From contig CAKSJL010000071.1 in NCBI GenBank assembly GCA_934463345.1, positions 1 to 8,440 of the forward strand: a DNA stretch of 8,440 bases, written 5' to 3'. The notes beneath the pieces were generated by a model. That model was not told where the DNA came from. It made no database searches and saw only the letters and a program-made list of their open reading frames with translations. The stretch comes from an uncultured Oscillospiraceae bacterium (GTDB lineage: Bacteria > Bacillota > Clostridia > Oscillospirales > Ruminococcaceae). The translations under genes and the position numbers were made by a program. The first letter of the stretch is position 1. The number at the start of each line of letters is the position of its first letter. Below, one piece after another: positions 1 through 5,101 of the stretch.

Positions 1-985
1 AATCAAAACCCTTTGACATTCTCCTTGGGGCAGAAAATGTGCTTTTTGCAGCCAGAACCTGAACTTCAGCAAGTATCGGTCTTAATCCTTCCATGGTACA
101 TGTTACACATGTGCCTGAAACCCCTTCCGGTCTGCCAGAAAGGAGCATCTGCGATGGATTCTCAACCTCCGAAAGACCCTTGTCAAGCATTTCAAAAACA
201 CCTATTTCATTTGTAGAACCGTATCGATTCTTTACAGTCCTTAAAATACGGCAGGTAAGATTGCGTTCACCCTCAAAATACAAAACTGCGTCAACTATAT
301 GTTCCATAACCTTAGGACCAGCTATTGCACCATCTTTATTTACATGCCCTACTATTATAACCGGAATTTCGTTATCCTTTGCCATATGCATAAAAAGATT
401 TGTGCATTCTCTTACCTGAGTAAGACTGCCAGGACTTGAAGTTATTGAGGTAATACTCATTGTCTGAATCGAATCAATGATAACTATATCAGGTTCAGCA
501 GAGGTTATTGTATCACATATTGCCTCTGCATCAGTAACTGTAAGTATGTAAAGACTTTCGGAATCAACCCCAAGCCTGTCAGCACGAAGCTTTATCTGTC
601 TGGCAGATTCTTCTCCTGATACATATAAAATGGAGTAATTTTCTCCAAGATACTGACAGACCTGAAGCAGAAGCGTACTTTTTCCTATACCAGGTGCACC
701 GCCAAGCAGTACAAGAGATCCCTTTACAAGTCCGCCGCCCAGAACACGATCAAGCTCGCCTATTCCGGTTTTATATCTGACATCGCTGTCGGTATCTATC
801 TCTGAAAGTTCCATTATTTTATCCGTCAGATCATTTCTCTTCCTGACAGTACCCGTCTTTACTGAAACAGCCTGTTCCATCTCCTCAAAGGTATTCCACT
901 CTCCGCATTCCGGACAACGGCCATTCCATTTTGCGCATTCATATCCGCATTGATTGCAGACAAATATAGTTTTTGGTTTTGCCAT
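1..985 (-). CDS. radA: DNA repair protein RadA/Sms, partial (3' end outside the window)
   Basis: RadA is a cytoplasmic RecA-like ATPase that helps process recombination intermediates by branch migration. The 328 codons present read without interruption. Residues 10-27 form a Cys4 zinc finger (C10xxC13, C24xxC27). The Walker A motif GGAPGIGKST lies at 95-104, Walker B DIVIIDSIQT at 166-175, and VGHVNKDGAIAGPKVMEH at 212-229 is a family hallmark. The RadA-specific KNRFG motif appears as KNRYG at 252-256. The C-terminal Lon-protease-like domain (family about 450 aa in total) is cut off by the window edge. The ATG at 985 is preceded by AAAGGATG at suitable spacing, and the zinc finger begins ten residues in, so this start is secure. 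The upstream neighbour is cwlD, 63 nt away across a strong hairpin, and I see no clear promoter in that gap. Confidence 0.97.
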   Translation of the reverse strand, partial: MAKPKTIFVCNQCGYECAKWNGRCPECGEWNTFEEMEQAVSVKTGTVRKRNDLTDKIMELSEIDTDSDVRYKTGIGELDRVLGGGLVKGSLVLLGGAPGIGKSTLLLQVCQYLGENYSILYVSGEESARQIKLRADRLGVDSESLYILTVTDAEAICDTITSAEPDIVIIDSIQTMSITSITSSPGSLTQVRECTNLFMHMAKDNEIPVIIVGHVNKDGAIAGPKVMEHIVDAVLYFEGERNLTCRILRTVKNRYGSTNEIGVFEMLDKGLSEVENPSQMLLSGRPEGVSGTCVTCTMEGLRPILAEVQVLAAKSTFSAPRRMSKGFD

Positions 986-1015
986 TTTTACATCCTTTCA
1001 AAAATCAAAGTTTAG

Positions 1016-1046
1016 GCAATACCGCACAAAGATTGTGTGGTATTGC
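1016..1046. terminator. Strong hairpin between cwlD and radA, T-tail on the plus side
   Basis: GCAATACCGCACAA (1016-1029) pairs with TTGTGTGGTATTGC (1033-1046) around a 3-nt loop. The 14-bp stem has one G-T pair. On the plus strand it is followed by TTTTATTTATTTTTT, a good intrinsic-terminator tail. On the minus strand, the direction of both flanking genes, it lies directly after the cwlD stop codon but is followed by CTAAACTTTG, which has no T-run. It may end cwlD transcription weakly, stabilise a 3' end, stop antisense transcription, or be a copy of a dispersed palindromic repeat. Confidence 0.55.
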
Positions 1047-1048
1047 TT

Positions 1049-1783
1049 TTATTTATTTTTTGAAGTAAACTCATTAACTGCCGCAAAAATACTGAACGCA
1101 AGCTGTTTCTGATAATCCTCGTCTTTCAGCTTTTCCGCTTCATCAGGATTAGAGAGAAATCCGCATTCTGCCATCACAGTAGGATTATTGCTGAAATAGC
1201 AGAGAAACAATTCCTTTCCGCAAAGCTTGATTTCACGATCATTTTCCGGCTGGAGATATTCAACGATTTTCTCCTGCATCTTCTGAGCCAGATATTTGCT
1301 CTGTTTGTTCGTATCAGAATAAAACATCTGTGCTCCGCTGTATTTTGGATCTGTAAACTGGTTCTGATGAATAGATATACATATTGCATTCGGATATTTG
1401 TTGAAAATTTCAAGTCTGTTATCCATATCAGAACTCTTCTGATTGGCAATGCCCTCTATTCCGTCATCGTGAATTGAACGATCCTCATATCTTGTAAGCT
1501 CAACATCGTATCCGCTTATTTCAAACATCGCTTTCATACAAAGAGCAATGTTAAGGTTTATTCCCTTTTCCGGAACACCATCAGCAGAAGAACATCCCCC
1601 ATCAATTCCTCCATGACCTGCGTCAATGACAATAATCGGTTTATCGCTCTGAACCGAACCTATAGCCGGGAGAGCTTTATTCTCCATGTAATGGTATGAA
1701 CCGAAAATCACTCCGCAGCATACCACCGCTGCTGACAACGTGACAGTCAGTCTTGCGATAATCTTCCTGTTTGTTTTTTTCAT
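1049..1783 (-). CDS. cwlD: CwlD-type N-acetylmuramoyl-L-alanine amidase (Amidase_3)
   Basis: This is a zinc-dependent amidase that cuts the bond between muramic acid and the stem peptide. CwlD does so in spore cortex on the way to muramic delta-lactam, which germination enzymes recognise. Numbered from the ATG at 1783 (244 aa), residues about 8-28 form one N-terminal membrane segment or uncleaved signal. The amidase domain starts at IIVIDAGHGGIDGG (zinc ligand H57). It continues with PEKGINLNIA (zinc ligand E72), SIHQNQF (zinc ligand H139), the CwlD-like YSGAQMFY, and MAECGFLSNPDEAEKL (catalytic E206). Length fits CwlD (about 240 aa). An in-frame GTG nine bases upstream (1792) would overlap the ribosome binding site AGGTGAG (1794-1788), so the ATG is preferred. 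A sigma-E-like promoter lies about 30 nt upstream. A vegetative amidase of the same family is the main alternative. Confidence 0.82.
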   Translation of the reverse strand: MKKTNRKIIARLTVTLSAAVVCCGVIFGSYHYMENKALPAIGSVQSDKPIIVIDAGHGGIDGGCSSADGVPEKGINLNIALCMKAMFEISGYDVELTRYEDRSIHDDGIEGIANQKSSDMDNRLEIFNKYPNAICISIHQNQFTDPKYSGAQMFYSDTNKQSKYLAQKMQEKIVEYLQPENDREIKLCGKELFLCYFSNNPTVMAECGFLSNPDEAEKLKDEDYQKQLAFSIFAAVNEFTSKNK

Positions 1784-1820
1784 ATAACTCACCTGCTTTT
1801 AAATAAAACTTGTCTGTTAA

Positions 1821-1849
1821 TGCTTATGAAAAAAACAATAAAAATATTC
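1821..1849 (-). promoter_or_regulatory. Sigma-E-like promoter of cwlD
   Basis: On the minus strand GAATATT (1849-1843) matches the Bacillus sigma-E -35 consensus KMATATT at every position. It is followed after exactly 14 nt by CATAAGCA (1828-1821), which keeps the CATA core of the -10 consensus CATACAHT but matches only 5 of 8 overall. The expected start near 1814 leaves a leader of about 30 nt with the ribosome binding site at 1794-1788. Bacillus cwlD is known to depend on sigma-E and sigma-G. A perfect TTGACA on the same strand at 1888-1883 has no acceptable -10 at normal spacing. Confidence 0.45.
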
Positions 1850-1973
1850 CATTAAAGCAATTTCTGAATGTTAAATCTCATCTGTCAATCAAATTATAAT
1901 GCAATTACTATAATAAAGAAATTTCAATATCCGCATTTTAAAACATGATATCCTGAAAATTTTCATTTTTTTC

Positions 1974-2006
1974 TTGAAATAAAAACGTTAAGATATATCA
2001 TACTAT
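1974..2006 (+). promoter_or_regulatory. Candidate promoter of the 47-aa small ORF
   Basis: Two overlapping readings are possible. As a sigma-A promoter: TTGAAA (1974-1979), 16-nt spacer, TATCAT (1996-2001). As a sporulation promoter: CATACTA (1999-2005) fits the sigma-G -10 consensus CATWHTA fully, with AAATA (1977-1981) 17 nt upstream matching 4 of 5 of GHATR. CATACTAT also matches 7 of 8 of the sigma-E -10, but there is no good sigma-E -35. Either reading would give a leader of about 55-60 nt before the ATG at 2071. Confidence 0.4.
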
Positions 2007-2070
2007 TTATGTAATGAAAAATCATTTGCTGGCAGAATAATTTTACAGCAATATTCTCAGGGAGGAAAAC

Positions 2071-2214
2071 ATGATCAGAAAGGTTCACTGCGAAAAGAAA
2101 ACGAAAATATACATTCCCAAAACTGTTAATCCACAGATAATATCCTACAGATCTGCCGAAAGTATTCAGCAGGTTGTAAAAACGGATAATACATCCGGAA
2201 GTACAGCAAAATAA
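2071..2214 (+). CDS. Small protein of unknown function, 47 aa
   Basis: I do not recognise this protein. The ATG at 2071 is preceded by GGGAGG (2060-2065) at 5-nt spacing, one of the best ribosome binding sites in the window, and a candidate promoter lies at 1974-2006. The reading frame ends with TAA at 2212-2214. The N-terminal half is basic (MIRKVHCEKKTKIYIPK) with a single Cys at residue 7. The middle is mixed (residues 18-36) and the tail is Ser/Thr/Asn-rich (TDNTSGSTAK). There is no signal peptide or membrane segment, so it is probably cytosolic. It is read divergently from cwlD and converges on znuB, with a MITE-like element between the two 3' ends. The 287 bp between it and cwlD hold only the promoter candidates described. 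It could be a forespore or stress small protein; that is inference from the promoter match only. Confidence 0.55.
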   Translation: MIRKVHCEKKTKIYIPKTVNPQIISYRSAESIQQVVKTDNTSGSTAK

Positions 2215-2224
2215 TTCTGCATTC

Positions 2225-2255
2225 AGGAGAACGTTTTAAAGCGTCCCCCTGTTTT
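2225..2255 (+). terminator. Weak possible terminator after the small ORF
   Basis: AGGAGAACG (2225-2233) can pair with CGTCCCCCT (2242-2250) in 7 of 9 positions around an 8-nt loop, followed by GTTTT. The stem has two mismatches and the T-run is short, so this is tentative. The MITE-like element begins directly after it and may have interrupted a longer T-run. Confidence 0.22.
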
Positions 2256-2256
2256 A

Positions 2257-2415
2257 GAGCCTGTTCAGTATATTTTTATGTGTGGATTTTCGAGCATGAT
2301 TTTGTCAGTGACAAGGAAAAAGTCCAAAGGCATACTGTCGTATGGCAAGGATTTTTGACGCAGTTAAAGGCGAAATCTTCCGAAAAGACGTGCGGAAAAG
2401 ATACTGAACAGGCTC
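2257..2415. mobile_element. MITE-like non-autonomous element, 159 bp, with TIRs and TTTA duplication
   Basis: The ends are perfect 15-bp inverted repeats: GAGCCTGTTCAGTAT (2257-2271) and ATACTGAACAGGCTC (2401-2415). After one mismatch four more bases match (TTTT on the left, AAAA on the right). The element is flanked by TTTA at 2253-2256 and at 2416-2419, a plausible 4-bp target duplication. Counting the flanking A/T pair as part of the ends gives 16-bp repeats and a TT duplication instead. The interior has no convincing ORF but contains nested palindromes: TTGTCA-G-TGACAA (2302-2314) and a CATAC/GTATG hairpin (2331-2344) close to the midpoint. The right copy of TTTA contains the znuB stop codon (TAA on the minus strand), so the insertion leaves ZnuB intact but replaces everything downstream of it. 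The transposase family that would move it is not identified. Confidence 0.72.
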
Positions 2416-2416
2416 T

Positions 2417-3253
2417 TTATCTTGAAACTGTTTTCTTTAAAAATCCGACAAAAGTAAATACCAGAAATACAGCAACATTTACAATAACAACGCTTGCACC
2501 CGGCGCTGTATCGAAGAGCAGAGAAACAAAAAAACCTATCAGGAAACAAATTACAGACACAACCGCCGATGAAATGACGACCGCCTTAAAGCTCTTAAAT
2601 ACTCTCATTGAAGTTATTGCCGGGAAAATAATGAGACTGGATATAAGCAAAGCGCCCATCATCATCATTCCTAAAACAACTGTTACTGCCGTAAGCAGTG
2701 CTATAAGCATATTATATGCATTCACTTTTACTCCGGATGCTCTTGAAAAATTTTCATCAAAAGTAACTGCAAAAATTCTATTGTAAAATACTATAAAAGT
2801 GACAAGTACAAGCACAGACAAGACAACACTCAGTACAACATCATCTTTATCCATAGCAAGAATACTGCCGAACATATAATGGCTTACATCATTCGTAAGT
2901 CCGGCTTTGGAGGATACAAGTATTCCTATTGCAAGAGCTGTTGTGGAAAAAACCGCAATTGCCGAATCGCCTTTCAACTTTCCGTTGTTGTTCATTCTGA
3001 GAATTATAAACGCCGCTGCAATTACAACGGGTAAAGCAAATTTCAGTGGTGCAAGATTCATAACTGCCGCAACCGACAACGCACCATAACCAACGTGAGA
3101 AAGTCCGTCACCTATCATGGAATACCGCTTCAAAACAAGGCTTACTCCCAGAAGCGCTGAACACAAAGTAACGGCTACTCCTCCTATCAGTGCAGGCAGC
3201 AAAATAAACTTTACAAATTCCGGCGTCATCATCGACATTAGTTCATTAATCAT
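2417..3253 (-). CDS. znuB: Zinc/manganese ABC transporter permease, ABC-3 family
   Basis: This is the membrane permease of a metal-uptake ABC transporter, working as a dimer with a binding lipoprotein and an ATPase. At 278 aa it has the usual length. Hydrophobic segments lie at about 15-37, 53-86, 98-116, 138-158, 182-211, 223-245 and 250-272. The family signature YSMIGDGLSHVGYGALSVA is at 44-62, and MFGSILAM at 127-134 matches the conserved FGS motif. It starts 3 nt after the znuA stop and in the same frame, so a single TAA separates the two proteins. GGAGG lies 14 nt upstream inside znuA, so translational coupling is likely. No ATPase gene follows: the stop codon lies inside the target duplication of the MITE-like element. 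Zinc is preferred over manganese because of the Fur/Zur-type regulator and the His-rich ZnuA loop. Confidence 0.9.
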   Translation of the reverse strand: MINELMSMMTPEFVKFILLPALIGGVAVTLCSALLGVSLVLKRYSMIGDGLSHVGYGALSVAAVMNLAPLKFALPVVIAAAFIILRMNNNGKLKGDSAIAVFSTTALAIGILVSSKAGLTNDVSHYMFGSILAMDKDDVVLSVVLSVLVLVTFIVFYNRIFAVTFDENFSRASGVKVNAYNMLIALLTAVTVVLGMMMMGALLISSLIIFPAITSMRVFKSFKAVVISSAVVSVICFLIGFFVSLLFDTAPGASVVIVNVAVFLVFTFVGFLKKTVSR

Positions 3254-3256
3254 TTT

Positions 3257-4180
3257 TTAGTTAAGAGCCTCCGACAGATTAGTATAATTCTGATTCATAA
3301 GATCAACATAGCTTACACCATTCTCAAAATCTTCTTTTGAGATGTTATGGCAGGAATGAAACAGAAGTGTTTTTACTCCGGAAGCGTTTGCAATCTTATC
3401 TGCAATTGTTCTTGTTGAAAATTCAATGTAAAATACAGCCGGTATGCTTTCTTTTTTTACAATATCTATCAGTGAAGAAATTGTAGCCGGACTTGCCTCA
3501 GTTTCAGAGCTGCATCCTGAAAACGCCGCATGCCACTCCAGACCGTAATCTTCTGCAAAGTATACGAGAGGAAACCTGTCACCAAAAACTACAGTTTTTC
3601 TTTTGGCGCTGTTAATCATATCAGTAAATTTCCCATCAAGTTCTGAAAGTTTTTGAGAATAATTATCTGCATTTTTGCGGTAAATATCCTCATTTTCATT
3701 ATCAGCTTCACATATTGCATTACATATTTCATTAAGAAGAATCTCAGAATTACGGATTGATGTGAAAATATGTTCATCATATTCAATTTCGTCATGAGAA
3801 TGTTCATCATGTTCTTCCTCAATCGGAGTCACATAATCCATAAGCCTTACAACTTTCAGCTCCTTGTTCTGAACAGAATCAAGCAGCTCGTCTGCCCATA
3901 CTTCAGATTCTCCGCCGATATATATAAACACATCTGCTTTCTGGATTTTTGAAATGTCCTTAGGGGTTGGTTCATAGGCATGGCTTTCAGAACCAGGCAT
4001 TAAAAGAAGCTCAACGTTTGCATTATCCCCTGTTATCTGCCTTGAAAAATCATACTGAGGAAACAATGTTGTTACAATATTCAGCTTATCGTTTTCACTT
4101 TGCTGTGCCGTACACGATGAAAAAATTATCATTGAAATCACAGCAATCAGCAAAAATATTTTATTGAATCTTTTTTTCAC
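3257..4180 (-). CDS. znuA: Zinc-binding lipoprotein of a metal ABC transporter (cluster A-I)
   Basis: This is the surface lipoprotein that captures zinc (or manganese) and hands it to ZnuB. The likely start is GTG at 4180. It gives 307 aa and a classic lipoprotein signal: basic KKR, a hydrophobic core, and the lipobox FSSC with Cys at residue 23. The longest frame (ATG at 4255) would put 25 extra residues before that signal. The start overlaps the end of the fur-type gene by 20 nt. In the 307-aa numbering, GSESHAYEPTPKD carries metal ligand H67, the loop EEEHDEHSHDE (122-132) is short and His-rich, and EHIFTSIRN carries H137. The third and fourth ligand sites look unusual: FGDRFPLVYF offers D201 where ZnuA has His, and TLLFHSCHNIS offers H275 where the family usually has Asp. 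The domain pattern otherwise matches TroA/ZnuA (about 300 aa). Confidence 0.87.
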   Translation of the reverse strand: MKKRFNKIFLLIAVISMIIFSSCTAQQSENDKLNIVTTLFPQYDFSRQITGDNANVELLLMPGSESHAYEPTPKDISKIQKADVFIYIGGESEVWADELLDSVQNKELKVVRLMDYVTPIEEEHDEHSHDEIEYDEHIFTSIRNSEILLNEICNAICEADNENEDIYRKNADNYSQKLSELDGKFTDMINSAKRKTVVFGDRFPLVYFAEDYGLEWHAAFSGCSSETEASPATISSLIDIVKKESIPAVFYIEFSTRTIADKIANASGVKTLLFHSCHNISKEDFENGVSYVDLMNQNYTNLSEALN

Positions 4181-4577
4181 AATCTTCACACTTTCCGTAC
4201 AAAACTGTTTTTGAATTATCAACCTTAAATCCATGATGCTCAAAAATATGTGCATTAAGCGACTTCATATATGAACAGTCAATATGTATAAGCCTTCCGC
4301 ACTCGACGCATTTCAGGTGAAAATGTTCGTGACACTCCTCATTGTTTTCAACATACTGGTAACACGCTCCTGTTTTTTCATCAAGATAAAACTTCCTCAC
4401 AACACTGCTGCTTACAAGCTTATCAAGATACCTGTAAACCGTTGCAGATCCGACCGATTCATTTGTATCGTTTAAAAATGAAATTATTTCAGCAGCAGTA
4501 ACATGCTTGTCGCTATTTTCTTTCAAAAAATTAAGTATTTTTTCTTTTTGCTTGGTTTTATAATCTGATGGTCTCAT
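4161..4577 (-). CDS. Fur-family transcriptional regulator, probably Zur
   Basis: This is a metal-sensing repressor. In the 138-aa numbering, the winged-helix DNA-binding domain spans about 8-75 with recognition helix GSATVYRYLDKLV (43-55). It is followed by the metal-sensing and dimer domain: CHEHFHLKCVECG (82-94), HHGF (114-117), and the structural-zinc cysteines C90xxC93 and C130xxC133. First gene of the operon with znuA and znuB, so Zur is the best guess; PerR and Fur share these motifs. The ATG at 4577 is chosen because the upstream in-frame ATGs are unsuitable: the one at 4628 overlaps the -10 hexamer and lies before the expected transcript start, and the one at 4613 falls about at the start itself. 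GGATG lies 7 nt before 4577. No clear Fur-type 7-1-7 operator was found near the promoter, although autoregulation is usual. Confidence 0.88.
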   Translation of the reverse strand: MRPSDYKTKQKEKILNFLKENSDKHVTAAEIISFLNDTNESVGSATVYRYLDKLVSSSVVRKFYLDEKTGACYQYVENNEECHEHFHLKCVECGRLIHIDCSYMKSLNAHIFEHHGFKVDNSKTVLYGKCEDCEKKIQ

Positions 4578-4618
4578 CTTTTCACATCCGTCCAAATCTA
4601 AATTAATAACCATTTTCA

Positions 4619-4647
4619 ATTTTATCATAAACTCATGTTTTTGTCAA
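4619..4647 (-). promoter_or_regulatory. Sigma-A promoter of the fur/znuA/znuB operon
   Basis: On the minus strand TTGACA (4647-4642) is followed by a 17-nt spacer and TAAAAT (4624-4619), with an extended TGn just before the -10. The -35 lies only 4 nt beyond the flagellar operon terminator, and the expected start near 4612 gives a leader of about 35 nt to the ATG at 4577. This is one of the two best vegetative promoters in the window. Confidence 0.8.
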
Positions 4648-4651
4648 GGAA

Positions 4652-4679
4652 AAAGACCGACTTTTTCAAGTCGGTCTTT
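4652..4679 (-). terminator. Intrinsic terminator of the fliD-fliS operon
   Basis: AAAGACCGACTT (4652-4663) and AAGTCGGTCTTT (4668-4679) form a perfect 12-bp stem with a 4-nt loop. On the minus strand the stem runs into a T-tract and then straight into the fur promoter. It lies 24 nt after the fliS stop codon. The plus-strand side is followed by AAACTTAT, so termination is mainly leftward. Confidence 0.88.
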
Positions 4680-4703
4680 AAACTTATCTATATACGAAAA
4701 ATA

Positions 4704-5081
4704 TTACTTTTTATGAACAAGCCTTTCAGCTTCCTGAAACGAATCACCAAGCCCGTCAATCATCGGAATTATCTCATGCAATGTTTCAGGACTCATTTTT
4801 ACTTTAGCCTTAACAATCATTCTGATAAAATAATCATAAAGCGAGTGCAGATTAGAAGAAATTTCAACACTTCTGTCAAGTGATGCATTAAGATAATTTA
4901 CAATTCTCTGTGCCTTGTAAAGTGCTTCTTCCACTTTATCATTTTGATTTTCTTCCATGTACATCACAGCCGTATTCAAGTGTTTTGAACATCCTCTGAA
5001 CAGCTGAACAACAAGCTCGCCCTGCGTCATCGTCATAATTGACTGCTTTTTATATTCCTCATAAGGATTAACTGCTGGCAT
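4704..5081 (-). CDS. fliS: Flagellar export chaperone FliS
   Basis: FliS binds the C-terminal end of newly made flagellin in the cytosol, stops it polymerising early and delivers it to the flagellar export gate. The protein is 125 aa, the usual length. It opens with the family hallmark NPYEEYKKQSIMTMTQGELVVQLFRGC (5-31), and the rest is an all-helical bundle with LHSLYDYFIRMIVKAK (78-93), matching the conserved LYxYxxxxLxxAN region, although the usual final Asn is replaced. The ATG at 5081 has AAGGGG 7 nt upstream. The gene follows fliD by 20 nt, the common Gram-positive fliD-fliS order, and is the last gene of the operon before the terminator at 4652-4679. The flagellin gene it would serve is not in the window. 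Confidence 0.94.
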   Translation of the reverse strand: MPAVNPYEEYKKQSIMTMTQGELVVQLFRGCSKHLNTAVMYMEENQNDKVEEALYKAQRIVNYLNASLDRSVEISSNLHSLYDYFIRMIVKAKVKMSPETLHEIIPMIDGLGDSFQEAERLVHKK

Positions 5082-5101
5082 TTAATATCCCCTTCCGATT
5101 G

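Noticed and set aside
93..419. Plus-strand open frame of 108 codons
   Set aside because: Lies wholly antisense to radA, which has complete motif support; no promoter or ribosome binding site.
1784..1792. GTG at 1792 as the cwlD start
   Set aside because: The codon lies inside the ribosome binding site AGGTGAG that serves the ATG at 1783.
1883..1888. Perfect TTGACA on the minus strand upstream of cwlD
   Set aside because: At 16-18 nt spacing the -10 candidates match only about half of TATAAT; the sigma-E-like site closer to the gene has better geometry.
2280..2786. Open frame of 168 codons on the plus strand
   Set aside because: It begins inside the MITE-like element and runs antisense through the well-supported znuB gene; composition follows the complement of membrane-segment codons, and there is no ribosome binding site.
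4181..4255. Longer N-terminus for ZnuA from ATG 4255
   Set aside because: It would add 25 residues before a classic lipoprotein signal and overlap the regulator gene by 95 nt; the GTG at 4180 gives a normal 23-residue signal region.
4600..4650. Fur/Zur-type 7-1-7 operator around the fur promoter
   Set aside because: TGATAA and TTATTA occur about 13 nt apart on the minus strand, but no properly spaced inverted repeat could be aligned.
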